A stretch of 64,000 nucleotides of DNA from Limihaloglobus sulfuriphilus (GTDB lineage: Bacteria; Planctomycetota; Phycisphaerae; Sedimentisphaerales; Sedimentisphaeraceae). The notes beneath the pieces were generated by a model. That model worked only from the letters and a program-made list of their open reading frames with translations, ran no database searches and was not told the DNA's origin. Every line of letters begins with the position of its first letter. Position 1 is the first letter of the stretch. Of the stretch, positions 1 through 10,300 are shown piece by piece. The stretch lies in contig NZ_CP019646.1 of the NCBI RefSeq assembly GCF_001999965.1, positions 2,232,001 through 2,296,000 of the forward strand, written 5' to 3'. Both the position numbers and the translations under genes were made by a program.

Positions 1-20
1 ACTCTATTCTCTACATGAAG

Positions 21-48
21 TTGAGATACGTACGCAATACGTCTGTAC
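21..48. repeat. Dispersed 28-bp palindromic repeat, copy 1
   Basis: Degenerate copy of a 28-bp imperfect palindrome seen again at 1665-1692, 1725-1752, 19546-19573 and 40271-40298. The arms here are GAGATACGTA and TACGTCTGTA around a short centre. It lies in the gene-free stretch before trpB; the sequence just before it (CTCTACATGAAG) resembles the tail of a further copy cut off by the window edge. Confidence 0.7.
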
Positions 49-77
49 GAATTTTGCGGCCGTTTTTTCAAAAATAC

Positions 78-105
78 TTGTTTTTGTATGTAGAAACACT
101 ATAAT
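78..105 (+). promoter_or_regulatory. Putative sigma-70-like promoter of trpB
   Basis: A perfect TATAAT at 100-105 lies 16 bases after TTGTTT at 78-83. The predicted transcript would start near 112 and leave a short leader before the trpB ribosome site (AGGAG, 148-152). Assigned by eye from the consensus only. Confidence 0.45.
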
Positions 106-159
106 ACTTTCAGTCTGATTACAGAGAACGCTAACACGTGTATATACAGGAGCTACCCT

Positions 160-1548
160 ATGGACAGAAAGATTTTACTATCAGAATCAGATATCCCGAA
201 ACAATGGTACAACCTCGCGGCAGACCTGCCCAGCCCTTTGCAGCCGCCGCTGGGCCCGGACGGCAAACCCATAACACCGGATATGCTTACGCCTGTTTTC
301 CCCGAAAACCTTATCGAACAGGAAGTAAGCACCCAGAGATGGATCGACATACCAGAGGAAATTCTCGATATTCTCTACCGCTGGCGGCCAGCTCCGCTTC
401 GGCGTGCGGTTTATCTGGAAAGATATCTCGATACGCCGGCGAAGATATACTATAAGGACGAGAGCACCTCGCCGCCCGGCAGCCATAAACCAAATACCGC
501 CGTGGCGCAGGCCTGGTACAACAAACAGTTCGGCATCGAAAAAATCACAACCGAAACAGGCGCCGGCCAATGGGGCTCGGCCCTGGCGTTTGCGTGCAAA
601 ATTATCGGCCTGGAATGCAAGGTCTTCATGGTGCGCATCAGCTTTGACCAGAAGCCCTTCCGCAAGTTTATGATGTCGGTCTGGGACGCTAACTGCATCG
701 CCAGCCCGAGCAGCGAAACAGAATTCGGCAAGAAAATACTCGCCGAGATGCCCGACACCCCCGGCTCGCTGGGAATCGCCATCTCAGAGGCCGTTGAATC
801 GGCGGTCAAGGACACAACAGGAAAAACACGTTACTCGCTGGGCAGTGTACTCAATCATGTCATGCTGCACCAGACAATTATCGGCCTGGAAGCGAAAAAA
901 CAGCTCAAGATGGTCGGCGTTGACAAGCCGGACATTGTTATCGGATGCGCCGGCGGCGGAAGTAATTTTGCCGGCTGTGCTTTTCCCTTTGTGCATGACA
1001 AAATAAATGGTGCCGACATTGACATCATACCGGTGGAACCCTCTGCCTGCCCGACACTTACAAAAGCTGATTTCGTGTATGACTATGGCGACACAGCCTG
1101 TATGACGCCGCTTCTGGCGATGTACTCGCTGGGACACGCCTTTGTGCCGCCGCCGTTCCATGCCGGCGGGCTGCGTTATCACGGAATGGCGCCGCTCGTG
1201 AGCCAGGCAACCGTTGAGGGGCTTCTGGCCCCCCGCTCATACCACCAGATAAAATGCTACGAAGCGGCTCTGACATGGGCAAAGACAGAAGGTTTCATCT
1301 GCGCACCAGAGACCAGTCACGCCATCGCGGCAGTGATTGATGAGGCACTCAAAGCAAAAGAAGAGGGCAAAGAAAAGAATATCCTCTTCTGCTACTCCGG
1401 ACACGGGCTTATGGACCTTACCGGATATGACGCGTACCTCTCCGGCAAGCTCACAGACTACGAGCTCCCCGATGAGGAGATGGACAAATATTCCGAGTGT
1501 CTAAAAGACCTGCCCAAACCGCCGAAAAACAAATCCGGCAAGTGGTAA
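160..1548 (+). CDS. trpB: Tryptophan synthase beta chain, TrpB2 type
   Basis: A 462-residue PLP-dependent beta subunit, expected to condense indole with serine to make tryptophan in the cytoplasm. The PLP Schiff-base lysine is in GSHKPN (Lys110), followed by the [10 protein letters not shown] segment near residue 132 and the glycine-rich phosphate loop GCAGGGSNF near 253. The extended N-terminus (about 75 residues before the core) and overall length fit the TrpB2 group rather than the roughly 400-residue TrpB1. The start is fixed by AGGAG seven bases upstream of the ATG. No trpA or other trp gene is adjacent, which is usual for TrpB2: it often stands alone and may serve indole salvage. That role is inference; the family assignment is firm. 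Confidence 0.93.
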   Translation: MDRKILLSESDIPKQWYNLAADLPSPLQPPLGPDGKPITPDMLTPVFPENLIEQEVSTQRWIDIPEEILDILYRWRPAPLRRAVYLERYLDTPAKIYYKDESTSPPGSHKPNTAVAQAWYNKQFGIEKITTETGAGQWGSALAFACKIIGLECKVFMVRISFDQKPFRKFMMSVWDANCIASPSSETEFGKKILAEMPDTPGSLGIAISEAVESAVKDTTGKTRYSLGSVLNHVMLHQTIIGLEAKKQLKMVGVDKPDIVIGCAGGGSNFAGCAFPFVHDKINGADIDIIPVEPSACPTLTKADFVYDYGDTACMTPLLAMYSLGHAFVPPPFHAGGLRYHGMAPLVSQATVEGLLAPRSYHQIKCYEAALTWAKTEGFICAPETSHAIAAVIDEALKAKEEGKEKNILFCYSGHGLMDLTGYDAYLSGKLTDYELPDEEMDKYSECLKDLPKPPKNKSGKW

Positions 1549-1566
1549 ACCAATAAAAACACACCA

Positions 1567-1593
1567 GGGGCGGCCAAAACCGCCCCTTTTTTT
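1567..1593 (+). terminator. Rho-independent terminator after trpB
   Basis: A perfect 7-bp stem GGGGCGG/CCGCCCC with a 6-base loop (CCAAAA) is followed by seven T, 18 bases after the trpB stop codon. This makes trpB a monocistronic unit. Confidence 0.9.
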
Positions 1594-1610
1594 AAGTTTG
1601 CGACAACATT

Positions 1611-1635
1611 GTAGAGCCGCATTAAATGCGGCTCT
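1611..1635. repeat. Divergent copy of the dispersed palindrome
   Basis: GAGCCGCAT and ATGCGGCTC flank a short TAA-type centre, preceded by GTA as in the other copies. The arms carry compensated changes (GCC/GGC where other copies have ACG/CGT), so pairing rather than primary sequence is kept. It lies just after the trpB terminator. Confidence 0.6.
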
Positions 1636-1664
1636 CTGCTGTTAAACGATTTGGCTTTATAACC

Positions 1665-1692
1665 TTGAGAGACGTATGCAATACGTCTCTAC
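1665..1692. repeat. Dispersed 28-bp palindromic repeat, copy 2
   Basis: The arms GAGACGTAT and ATACGTCTC are perfectly complementary around GCA, with flanking TTGA on the left and TAC on the right. Compared with copy 3, the A and T in the arms are exchanged in a compensated way. Confidence 0.85.
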
Positions 1693-1724
1693 ACGAAGGG
1701 GTTAAACCTATTCAAAATATAAAG

Positions 1725-1752
1725 TTGAGAGACGCATGCAATGCGTCTCTAC
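1725..1752. repeat. Dispersed 28-bp palindromic repeat, copy 3
   Basis: The arms GAGACGCAT and ATGCGTCTC pair perfectly around GCA. This copy is 60 bases from copy 2, measured start to start. Copies 1611, 1665 and 1725 fill most of the 348-bp space between trpB and the aldolase gene; I see no gene in that space. Confidence 0.88.
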
Positions 1753-1832
1753 GGTTGAGCAGTTTGCCGCCGCACCTCGAAGAAAATGCTGCACGCCAAT
1801 TTTTCTAATTTCCGAGTGTGAACAATCCTTTG

Positions 1833-1861
1833 TTGACAAACATACTATAATATACTATATT
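1833..1861 (+). promoter_or_regulatory. Putative promoter of the aldolase gene
   Basis: TTGACA (1833-1838) and TATATT (1856-1861) are separated by 17 bases, and a further TATAAT-like string lies between them. The -35 matches consensus perfectly. The start of transcription would fall near 1868, giving a leader of about 30 bases. Confidence 0.65.
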
Positions 1862-1899
1862 CAAGAAGTTAAGACCTTATATTTATTTTGGAGTAAATG

Positions 1900-2952
1900 A
1901 TGAATAAACGAATTACTGAAATTCTCGGCAAAGACAGCGAAGCTCTGTTGAGTCATACCTGCAAAACCATTTCCAAAGACCAGATTCACTGCCCGGGTCC
2001 GGATTTTATTGACCGTGTGGTTTCAGTCTCCGACCGCGGCCCTCGCGTTCTTCGCAACATGCAGAGCGTTTTTGATCACGGCAGGCTCGGCGGTACGGGG
2101 TATCTCTCTATCCTGCCTGTTGACCAGGGGATAGAGCACAGCGGCGGCGCTTCGTTTGCCCCAAATCCGATATATTTTGACCCTGAAAACATCGTCAAAC
2201 TTGCCATCGAGGCAGGCTGCAACGCAGTTGCCTCTACGCTTGGCGTTCTGGGTGCGGTTTCCCGCAAGTATGCGCATAAGATACCGTTTATAGTGAAGAT
2301 AAACCACAATGAGCTGCTCAGCTATCCGAACTCATACGACCAGCGGCTCTTCGCAAGTGTCGAACAGGCCTTTGAGCTTGGTGCCGCGGCGGTAGGTGCT
2401 ACGATATACTTCGGTTCGCTCGAATCCCGGCGGCAGATAGAAGAAATATCACAGGCATTTGAAACGGCGCACAGCCTTGGAATGTTTACCGTGCTGTGGT
2501 GTTATCTGCGGAACAGCGAGTTCAAAACCGGCGGCACTGATTATCACGCCTCCGCCGACCTCACCGGCCAGGCAAACCACCTCGGCGTAACAATAGAAGC
2601 GGATATGATCAAGCAGAAACAGCCGGTAAACAACGGCGGCTACAACGCCGTCAAGTTCGGCAAGACTCACAAAGACGTTTATGACAAACTCACTACCGAC
2701 AATCCGATAGACCTGACGCGATACCAGGTCGCCAACTGCTATATGGGACGTTCAGGGCTGATCAATTCCGGCGGAGCCTCCGGCAAAAATGACATGCATC
2801 AGGCCGTCCTCAGCGCTGTTATTAACAAACGTGCCGGCGGAATGGGGCTTATCAGCGGGCGAAAGACGTTCCAGAAGCCGATGAAAGAAGGCGTTGAGAT
2901 TTTTAATGCTATACAGGATGTTTTTCTTGATGATGATATTACAATAGCCTGA
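1900..2952 (+). CDS. fbaB: Class I fructose-bisphosphate aldolase, DhnA/FbaB type
   Basis: A 350-residue Schiff-base aldolase of the archaeal/DhnA class, expected to interconvert fructose-1,6-bisphosphate with dihydroxyacetone phosphate and glyceraldehyde-3-phosphate. Family segments seen are [10 protein letters not shown] near residue 75, the buried strand [11 protein letters not shown] near 132, the [10 protein letters not shown] region near 250 and the C-terminal phosphate-binding stretch [12 protein letters not shown] near 317. Two ATG codons are in tandem (1897 and 1900); I chose the second because GGAG at 1890-1893 is then six bases away. The gene has its own strong promoter and is followed after 67 bases by a membrane protein gene on the same strand, with no terminator visible between them. 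Confidence 0.9.
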   Translation: MNKRITEILGKDSEALLSHTCKTISKDQIHCPGPDFIDRVVSVSDRGPRVLRNMQSVFDHGRLGGTGYLSILPVDQGIEHSGGASFAPNPIYFDPENIVKLAIEAGCNAVASTLGVLGAVSRKYAHKIPFIVKINHNELLSYPNSYDQRLFASVEQAFELGAAAVGATIYFGSLESRRQIEEISQAFETAHSLGMFTVLWCYLRNSEFKTGGTDYHASADLTGQANHLGVTIEADMIKQKQPVNNGGYNAVKFGKTHKDVYDKLTTDNPIDLTRYQVANCYMGRSGLINSGGASGKNDMHQAVLSAVINKRAGGMGLISGRKTFQKPMKEGVEIFNAIQDVFLDDDITIA

Positions 2953-3019
2953 TCGCCGAGAGGTGATACCGGCATTCAACTATGACAGGGGCCTATAGAC
3001 AAAGAAAAGAAACTGATAT

Positions 3020-3595
3020 ATGGTAAGTGAATTTTTTAACCTCAACCCGTTTGAGAGCCCATTTTTGTTAATGATCGCAGCCTTGGTTGCGATAGTTGTT
3101 GTACACTTTATCAAAGACAGCCTCAAAGGCCCTGCCGCCGTACTGGTGTTTATTATGCCGTTTATTATTCTTGCCCTCTCAGTCGGGCTTGACCGGTTTG
3201 TACTCACCGACAACGAAGCCATAACAAGCATTATATATAATATAAGAAGCTGCTTTATCGAGCAGAGAACCGATGATATCGCCAGATATGTTTCTGATGA
3301 TTTTTCCGCCAGGGGCAGCCGCTCAAAACAGCATCTCATGGAAGATATCGCCTATGCATCCAAAAAAGTCGAAGCGGAAAAGATCAGTATAAACCATGTA
3401 GATAACACCATCAATGAGCCCGAAGCGGAGATTAAAGCTAATGTTACAATCCACGCTAACGGCAGTTTCGAGGGTATCGATTTCGCGGGCATAATGATCG
3501 TTGATTGCGAGGCGAAGATGCGTAAAACCAACGGCCGCTGGCTTATTACCAGCGCAAGCGTAACAAAAATAAACAATTCACCAGTGAGTTTTTAA
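3020..3595 (+). CDS. Membrane protein with NTF2/DUF4440-like C-terminal domain
   Basis: A 191-residue protein of unknown function. Two hydrophobic segments (about residues 13-31 and 38-57) form an N-terminal hairpin; the remaining 130 residues are soluble. The pattern of a helix with FIEQRTDDIARYVSDDF, then alternating strands and the ending GRWLITSASVTKI, resembles NTF2-like (SnoaL/DUF4440) folds, but I see no catalytic signature. It follows the aldolase on the same strand, and its stop codon overlaps the stop of the convergent GH3 gene by four bases. A weak AAAGAAAAG ribosome site precedes the ATG. The fold suggestion is inference. Confidence 0.7.
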   Translation: MVSEFFNLNPFESPFLLMIAALVAIVVVHFIKDSLKGPAAVLVFIMPFIILALSVGLDRFVLTDNEAITSIIYNIRSCFIEQRTDDIARYVSDDFSARGSRSKQHLMEDIAYASKKVEAEKISINHVDNTINEPEAEIKANVTIHANGSFEGIDFAGIMIVDCEAKMRKTNGRWLITSASVTKINNSPVSF

Positions 3596-4704
3596 AGACT
3601 GTTTTTCAAACGCATAATACGTTGATAACTCTCTTCAATACGCCCCTTGGAAATTTCCCCGTTTAATACCATCTCGGTTATAATCGCGATTGTCTTTTCT
3701 GCGATATCCGGTTCGTAGTGCAGATTGTTGCCAAAGAGCAAAATATCCGCGCCGGCGTTTATTGAGAGCCTGACTGCCCGGCTCAGGCTGTACTCCTGCA
3801 CAATCGCCCCCATCTGCATATCATCGGTCACAATCACTCCGTCCCAGCCAAGCTCGCCGCGGAGAATGTCGGTTAGAAACTTCTCGGAAAGCGTCGCGGG
3901 ATATTTCGGGTCAATATTGGTATTCACCAGATGCGCGGTCATAACCATATCCGCGGCGGCGGATTCTATCATACTCCTGAAAGGTACAAGCTCCGACTGC
4001 GTCCAGGTGTCTGTGATATCGGTTAGCCCCTTATGCGAATCGTTGTAAGCCGAGCCGTGGCCGGGGAAATGCTTGACGCACGAGAGCACACCGCCGCGGC
4101 CAAGGCCTTCGGCGAAAGCCCGCCCGTGCAGAGCGACTTTTTCCGGATCTGCCGAGAAACTCCGCCCGCGAGAACCGATCGCCGGATTATCCGGATTTAC
4201 GTTTACATCTATACAAGGGGCAAAGTTGACGTTGACCCCCATCTCTGCCAGCGTGGAGGCGATATCATAGCCGGATTTTTCTGTGAACGCCGGATCGTCT
4301 CTCTCGCCGAGCTGCTCCGCTGAATATGTGGGTGAAAATCCGTACTTTTCCTTAAGCCGGTTTACCGTGCCGCCCTCCTGATCGATGGCGATCAGCAGAG
4401 GCGTTGATGCAGCGGATTGCAGACGGCTGACAAGCCCTTTGAGCTGTGGGGGGCTTTTTATATTGCGGTCGGGTTTGCCAAGCTCAACATCATAATCGAA
4501 CAGGATAACGCCGCCGATATTCCGCCGCCGGATATCCTCAAGTATTGATGCATCGCCGGCAAGCTCTGTGCCGCGAAAACCTACCATCAGCATCTGTCCG
4601 ATTTTCTCTTCCATATTCGGCGCAGAACGGCTTCTGTGCCTGCCGGAGCATCCGGCAAAAACCAGGCTTATTATTATGGCCGCTGCGATAAATATTCTGT
4701 GCAT
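3592..4704 (-). CDS. nagZ: GH3 beta-N-acetylhexosaminidase (NagZ-like lipoprotein)
   Basis: A 370-residue family GH3 enzyme expected to release N-acetylglucosamine from peptidoglycan or chitin fragments. The signature KHFPGHG is at residues 211-217, with the catalytic Asp/His dyad segment NDSH at 221-224 and the nucleophile segment VTDDMQM around Asp294/Asp295. Cytoplasmic NagZ lacks a signal; this one begins with a hydrophobic stretch and lipobox LVFAGC (Cys19), so it is predicted to be an exported lipoprotein. It lies 29 bases downstream of the GH20 gene on the same strand, and the two are probably cotranscribed. Together they could trim GlcNAc-containing polymers outside the cytoplasm; that joint role is inference. 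Confidence 0.88.
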   Translation of the reverse strand: MHRIFIAAAIIISLVFAGCSGRHRSRSAPNMEEKIGQMLMVGFRGTELAGDASILEDIRRRNIGGVILFDYDVELGKPDRNIKSPPQLKGLVSRLQSAASTPLLIAIDQEGGTVNRLKEKYGFSPTYSAEQLGERDDPAFTEKSGYDIASTLAEMGVNVNFAPCIDVNVNPDNPAIGSRGRSFSADPEKVALHGRAFAEGLGRGGVLSCVKHFPGHGSAYNDSHKGLTDITDTWTQSELVPFRSMIESAAADMVMTAHLVNTNIDPKYPATLSEKFLTDILRGELGWDGVIVTDDMQMGAIVQEYSLSRAVRLSINAGADILLFGNNLHYEPDIAEKTIAIITEMVLNGEISKGRIEESYQRIMRLKNSL

Positions 4705-4733
4705 TTTATTTTCGCTGAAAACCTGAGGCAGTC

Positions 4734-6344
4734 TTAATCTAACGGCCGGTAATTAACATCCATTGCGTCGAGACGTTTGAGATGAGCTTCCAGTCGCTTG
4801 AGGAAACCCTCATAATCCTTTTTACCCGCATCTGTCCAGACAACCTCCGCCAAAGCACACGCCCTTGGAAACGCCATGTACTCAGCCTGCTTGGGATTGG
4901 GGATGTATTCTGTCCATACCTGGCCCTGAGCGCCGAGAATGTGTTTTTCTTTACCCGGGTCAATCTCATCGGGAACCGGCTCAAACGAATACACCTTTTC
5001 CAGCGGCAGATATGAGCCGTTTGCCAGGGGCTCCTGGTCCTGCTTATCTTTGTCAACCGGATAATAATCAAAGTATGTGTAATTGTTAGCCGCCATAACG
5101 ACATCGTGACCGGCGTCCGCCGCGTCGATACCGCCCTTGGTACCTCGCCATGACATGACTGTTGCTCCGGGTGCGATTCCGCCTTCGAGTATCTCGTCCC
5201 AGCCGATAAGCCGTCTGCCGTTTTGGCTGAGATATCTTTCCATGCGTTTTATAAACCAGCTTTGCAGCTCGTGTTCATCTGCCAGGCCCTCGTCCTTGAT
5301 TCTTTTCTGGCAGTCCGGGCATTCTTCCCAGCGGTCTTTGGGGCATTCGTCGCCGCCGATATGGATAAACTCGCTGGGAAAGAGCTCCATAACCTCATCG
5401 AGAACATCGGTCAGGAATTTAAATGTAACCTCTTTGCCGGCGCAGTACACGTCTGGAAATACTCCCCAGGATTTCTGCACTTCGAACGGCCCGCCCGTGC
5501 AGCTAAGCTCTGGATACGCCGCCAATGCCGCCAGGCTGTGACCGGGCATCTCAATCTCGGGAACCACTGTGATAAACCGTGCCTTCGCGTAGGCGACAAC
5601 CTCGCGGACATCATCCTTGCTGTAGAAGCCGCCGTGTGGTTTACCGTCGAACTTGTGCGGCTTATTGCGAACATGCCCGATAAGCGTCTCGTCACGCCAG
5701 GCGGATATCTCGGTGAGTCTGGGGTATTTCTCTATCTCAATACGCCAGCCCTGATCCTCGGTAAGATGCCAGTGAAAACGGTTCATCTTGTGCATTGCTA
5801 TCAGGTCAATATATTTTTTCACAAAATCTACCGGCATAAAGTAACGTCCCGCATCCAGGTGCATACCCCGCCATTGGAAACGCGGCTTATCCTCGACAAC
5901 ACAGCAGGGAACCTCCCACTCGTTACTGCCGGCCGGTGCCTCGCGGTAAACGGCCGCCGGCAGCAGCTGGCGAAGCGTCTGCATTCCGTAGAAAACACCG
6001 GCATCAGCCGCCGATTCTATCAGAATCTTGTTTTTATCGACAGTCAGCCGGTAGCCCTCTTCGCCGAGCGATGCGAGTTTGTCATTGAGCTCAAGCTGTA
6101 TGACATTTTCATTGCCGCGGGCGTTTGGCACTGCGTCGATATTAAAACCAACCGGCCCGCTGAGATAATCCGACAGCAGCTCGCCAAGCGGCGACAGCGG
6201 CCCCTTAGCCGCGATAACAGTTTTATCTGTTATTTTGAATACGCCTTCGTTTTCTGTTATTTTAACCGGCTCAGGTATTATAGAAACCTGTGCCTGAGCG
6301 ATAGATAAGCTCATGATAGCTCCCAGTAAAATTAAATGCTTCAT
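4734..6344 (-). CDS. GH20 beta-N-acetylhexosaminidase, secreted
   Basis: A 536-residue family GH20 hexosaminidase that uses substrate-assisted catalysis on terminal GlcNAc/GalNAc. A signal peptide of about 18 residues ends at AQA. An N-terminal GH20b domain (to about 150) precedes the (beta/alpha)8 barrel that opens with RGMHLDAGRYF near 159. HWHLTEDQGW lies at 191-200 and the catalytic Asp-Glu pair is in HIGGDECP (Asp332, Glu333). The aromatic C-terminal region with WTEYIP is present. GAGG seven bases before the ATG supports the start. It is the first gene of a pair with the GH3 enzyme. Confidence 0.93.
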   Translation of the reverse strand: MKHLILLGAIMSLSIAQAQVSIIPEPVKITENEGVFKITDKTVIAAKGPLSPLGELLSDYLSGPVGFNIDAVPNARGNENVIQLELNDKLASLGEEGYRLTVDKNKILIESAADAGVFYGMQTLRQLLPAAVYREAPAGSNEWEVPCCVVEDKPRFQWRGMHLDAGRYFMPVDFVKKYIDLIAMHKMNRFHWHLTEDQGWRIEIEKYPRLTEISAWRDETLIGHVRNKPHKFDGKPHGGFYSKDDVREVVAYAKARFITVVPEIEMPGHSLAALAAYPELSCTGGPFEVQKSWGVFPDVYCAGKEVTFKFLTDVLDEVMELFPSEFIHIGGDECPKDRWEECPDCQKRIKDEGLADEHELQSWFIKRMERYLSQNGRRLIGWDEILEGGIAPGATVMSWRGTKGGIDAADAGHDVVMAANNYTYFDYYPVDKDKQDQEPLANGSYLPLEKVYSFEPVPDEIDPGKEKHILGAQGQVWTEYIPNPKQAEYMAFPRACALAEVVWTDAGKKDYEGFLKRLEAHLKRLDAMDVNYRPLD

Positions 6345-6438
6345 TATAAACCTCGACTTTAAGGTAAAGTTTGCTAAAACTGCATTATAATCAATGACAA
6401 AATCTAAACAATAGAAAATAATTCAGCCACCGTAAACC

Positions 6439-7158
6439 TTATTGACATTTGCCGCCATTGCAGCCGCCGCACCTGCATCGCATCTTTATCAGCAGCTCCG
6501 GCAGCTCCAGCAGCGAGTTTATCCTGTAATCAGGTGCATAACTCTCATCCGGCGGCCGGTTATCCTGTGTCCTTTCCGGCGAGCAGACATGTATTGTCGG
6601 CATTCCCAGCGATTTCGGGCCTGCAAAATCCCACGCGGCGTTATCCGCGATATACACACATTCGTCAGGCGTATGATTTAGACGCTCAAGGAGAACCTCG
6701 AACCCTTTGGCGGAGGGTTTCCAGAACTCCCTGCCAAGCTCTTCAGTAAAGAGAACCTGAGCAAACCGCTCTTCGATTCCCAGTGCATCGAGCTTGTACT
6801 GCTGGGCAGGCAGATAACCGTTTGAGAGCATCGCCAGGCGAAAATCCCCGCCGAGCACATCAAGCACCGCACGCGTATCTTCGGGAAGGGAAATATCCGG
6901 CCGGTGATTGCGGAAAACATCCAGCACCCTGGAAACCATCTGCTTATCCGGCTCAATACCGGCGGCGATAAAGGCTGAATTGAAAATATCCTTGCGAACA
7001 CCTTCGCTGAAACTGTTCCACATTACATCAAAAGCCGCCGTGGCATCCATACCGTAAAACTCTTGCATAAAACGGCTTACTGCGGAGAATCCGCTGCGGT
7101 AATATTCACGCTCCGGGTAGAGCGTATCATCCATATCAAAAATCAGGCATTTAAGCAT
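6439..7158 (-). CDS. HAD-superfamily hydrolase, pyrimidine 5-prime-nucleotidase-like
   Basis: A 239-residue HAD phosphatase. Motif I is DMDDTLYPE, beginning about eight residues from the chosen start, motif II is MLSNGY near 114, motif III is the Lys of WKPSAKGF near 146, and motif IV is IADNAAWDFAGP near 170. The YPE after motif I and the helical cap before motif II resemble the SDT1/YjjG-like nucleotidase branch, but substrate cannot be read from sequence. The frame stays open to 7224; I chose the ATG at 7158 because motif I should lie close to the N-terminus. The C-terminus ends in an unusual cysteine-rich tail (CRCGGCNGGKC), a possible metal site. Confidence 0.85.
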   Translation of the reverse strand: MLKCLIFDMDDTLYPEREYYRSGFSAVSRFMQEFYGMDATAAFDVMWNSFSEGVRKDIFNSAFIAAGIEPDKQMVSRVLDVFRNHRPDISLPEDTRAVLDVLGGDFRLAMLSNGYLPAQQYKLDALGIEERFAQVLFTEELGREFWKPSAKGFEVLLERLNHTPDECVYIADNAAWDFAGPKSLGMPTIHVCSPERTQDNRPPDESYAPDYRINSLLELPELLIKMRCRCGGCNGGKCQ

Positions 7159-7356
7159 AATATCAGTCCGGCTAATAATCGTTTGATTTCTTGTTTCGAT
7201 GTCCTGGAAAACATTAAACCACACGCCGCCGATATTGTCAATAAAATCAATGTTTATGACAATTATAGTCTGTTAAATTTTGGTTTGATTATTGGCTTTA
7301 CCAAACCTTGCAATATGTTATGGGTTTTGCATGTCGTCGTAGAGCCGCGTTTATTA

Positions 7357-10300
7357 TCACGATGGTTTTTGTTCGCTATCTTCTTGGCTGACCGGTTCAT
7401 CCGTTTTAACAGAAAACGGCGCATGTACCGAGCGTATGTGCAGGTCCTGCTGCGGGAAGGCGATTTCTATGCCCGCCTTGCGGAACTCCTGGTCAATCTG
7501 GTTATTTATCTCGTGGAGCACCTTGAGCCTGTTTTCAATGCTGTTTAAGTACGCCCGCATCTCAAAGAGAAGCGCACTGCTGCCGAACGACTGAAAAAAC
7601 ACGATCGGTTTTGGATCTGTTTTTATAACTTCAGGGTGCCTGTAGGCTACCTTGTATAGCAGTTCTTCGGCCTTTTTGGTATCCGAGCCGTAAGCGATGC
7701 CGACCGGAAAATCCAGGCGTATTATATTATCGCTGAGCGACCAGTTTATCAGCCGGTTGATGATGAATTCCTTGTTGGGCACAACCATTTCTTTTTTGTC
7801 CCATTTACGTATAGTCGTTGCCCGAATCTGTATCTTTGTTACCAGCCCGCTTGTATCGCCGATGGTAACGTAATCGCCGACACGTATCGGCTGTTCAAAG
7901 AGGATTATAAGGCCGCATACAAAGTTGGCGAATATCTCCTGAAGCCCGAAGCCAAGCCCAACAGAGACCGCCGCCACAAGCCACTGCACCGTTTTCCAGG
8001 TTATGCCCACAGCGGAAAAGGCCATAATAATACCAGCTGTTACGATGATATATCGTGTAATTGTATTGACGGCAAAACGCACACCGGAATTGATTGGCAG
8101 GTTTTTCAGAATCAGCATCTCCAGAGCTCCGGGGATGTTTCGGCCGAGCATAACCGCAAGAACCGCGATAAATATCGCCTTAAGAACATCAAAAAGATAA
8201 AAAATCTGCTCATTGCCGAGGCTGTCGGTCCTTGACCATAGCCTGATCTGTGCCAGCTCATACATCGCGGGGAATGTCTCCGACCAGATCAGCCATAAAC
8301 CGAATATGGCTGTCAGTCCAACGGCAATACGTATGAGCCGTTTCATCTGTGCAGTTAATATCTCCATTTCTCGCTGCTGGTTTACCTTCTCCTGTTCGAT
8401 TATTTCGCTCTCAGGCTTCTTTTCAGAAGAGTTTTCTTTGCCGGTTTTTTCCAGAATCTGCTTAGCTTTGATTTTTTTTGCTACGAGATACTTGAAGTGT
8501 GTAACCTTAAGCCAGCGGCTCAATACTGCACTTAGAAGGATTATCATGAAAATCAGCAGCAGCGTCTGTTCAATTTTTGAGAATAAAAACGTAGCCGCGT
8601 AAAGGTAACCCGACTCTGCCATAATAATCATGATCGCCGGTACGATAAAACATAACGGGTAGAAGAGATACTTAAGTTTATCAATCCAGCCGCCGCGATG
8701 ATCGCCAATGTGCGCGGCAATGAATTTGCCCCCAGGACGGAAAATCACTAACAGATAAACCATCAAAACAGCGGCCGCCGCAAAAAACAGCATCCTGCCA
8801 AGCGAATTATACCATTCGACATCGACCGTTTGTGTGTAGAGAATCTCGGTAATCAGTATTATCGGAATGTATATAATCAAAAACCAGCTGGTATGGCGTC
8901 TGAGCCATCTGATACTTTCTTTGTGCAGGTTGAGATGGTTTATCGCCGGGCCCCAGCCGGCTGTGATATGGCGAAACAAAAACAAAAATGCAAGCTGAAC
9001 AGAAAGATTATCCAGCGATGCGGTAAGCGCAGTAACAAACGGATCTGTCGGTGCGGCAGTATTCAGCCTCCAGTAGAAAAACATCAAAACAGCGGGCACA
9101 GGCATTGCCATAACACCCGTCATCAGCAGGCTCGCCAAAGTCTGCCTGAAACTGTCTGAATATTTGTGAGCCGTATTCTCGTTGGTGAACTTTATCTTCC
9201 GTTTTAGTTTTGGCTGGGCCCAGAGATAATACGGAATCAGCAATATCAGAATCAGATAAGCGGAGTGATTTGATTTGAAATCGGCCAAAATCGCGGCTGC
9301 AAGCGGCTCCCAGTGCGGCCCGAAGAGCCAGTTGAGCGCTTCCCGAACAGATTCAAAAGTCTGCCTGTTAAATCTCGAAGCACTTTTCACCCATAGAATA
9401 TTCGAATCAATCAGTCCGGCATAATCATCTATCAGCCTGACAAAATCCCGTTCCTGAACATCGAGTTTGCCAAGTATCCCCGCATAGGTACCGTAATATC
9501 CGCTGACTGAGCCGAGTATTTTCCGCCGGTCTTTATACAGCTGGACAAGCTGATTGAACAGGTCGTCATACTCCTGTTCGCTGATGCTGTGCTGTGACTG
9601 CTCAATAACATCCTTTGCCTCTCGTTCTACATTGGCAAGCCTGGCCCATTCACGGTCAAAATTGCGGCTTTCGAATCTGGCTATCGACATTTCGGAGAGC
9701 CGCTCATTTATATTCTTTCTGTATTTTGCAGGGTCAGGCAGTGAGTTGCGTTTGGTCAGCAGGATGACACCCATAACATCTGTCACCTTGCCGGCCACCT
9801 CGATATCTTCACGAAGCTCTTTATAATCCATCTGGAGGCGGGCCCGCTTTTCAAGTATTTTGAGCCTGTACTGAGAAACCTCTTCAATTTTGGCAACGAT
9901 CTGCGTCTGTTTTTTTGCCAGCTCTGAGTTATACTCGGCGGCCTTCTGGAGTAGAGGGTGGGCGGTCTGGGCGATTTGTTTCGCTGTCAGAGCCTCTTTG
10001 GCTGTTTTTTCCGCGTCTGTTTTCCTCGCCTGGGCGGTCTTCTCCTGCCAGAAGCTGAAGGTCTTGTGGTCGTTTTCAAGCCTGCTTGCGGAAAGGTCGC
10101 GGCGTAAAGAAAGCAGCTCGCCGGCGGTGTTGTAGAAAAGCTGTTCTTCCAACAGGCTCTCAAGAAGCGCCTTTTTCGCCTGTATCTGCGCCTGAATATA
10201 GTACATATTTGCCCGCGAGAGTAAATCCTCGCCCGTGAATGCCTTCAGATTGAATCGTGCCTCAAGTGAATCGATGGTTTCCCTGATCGTCAGCACCTCT

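Noticed and set aside
1611-1752. CRISPR array made by the repeated palindromes
   Set aside because: Only a few copies, differing in sequence, with unequal spacers and no cas genes; copies also occur singly elsewhere in the window.
5223-6308. 361-codon plus-strand open frame
   Set aside because: It lies wholly antisense to the GH20 gene, whose catalytic motifs are intact; the frame has no ribosome site and its product shows no domain.
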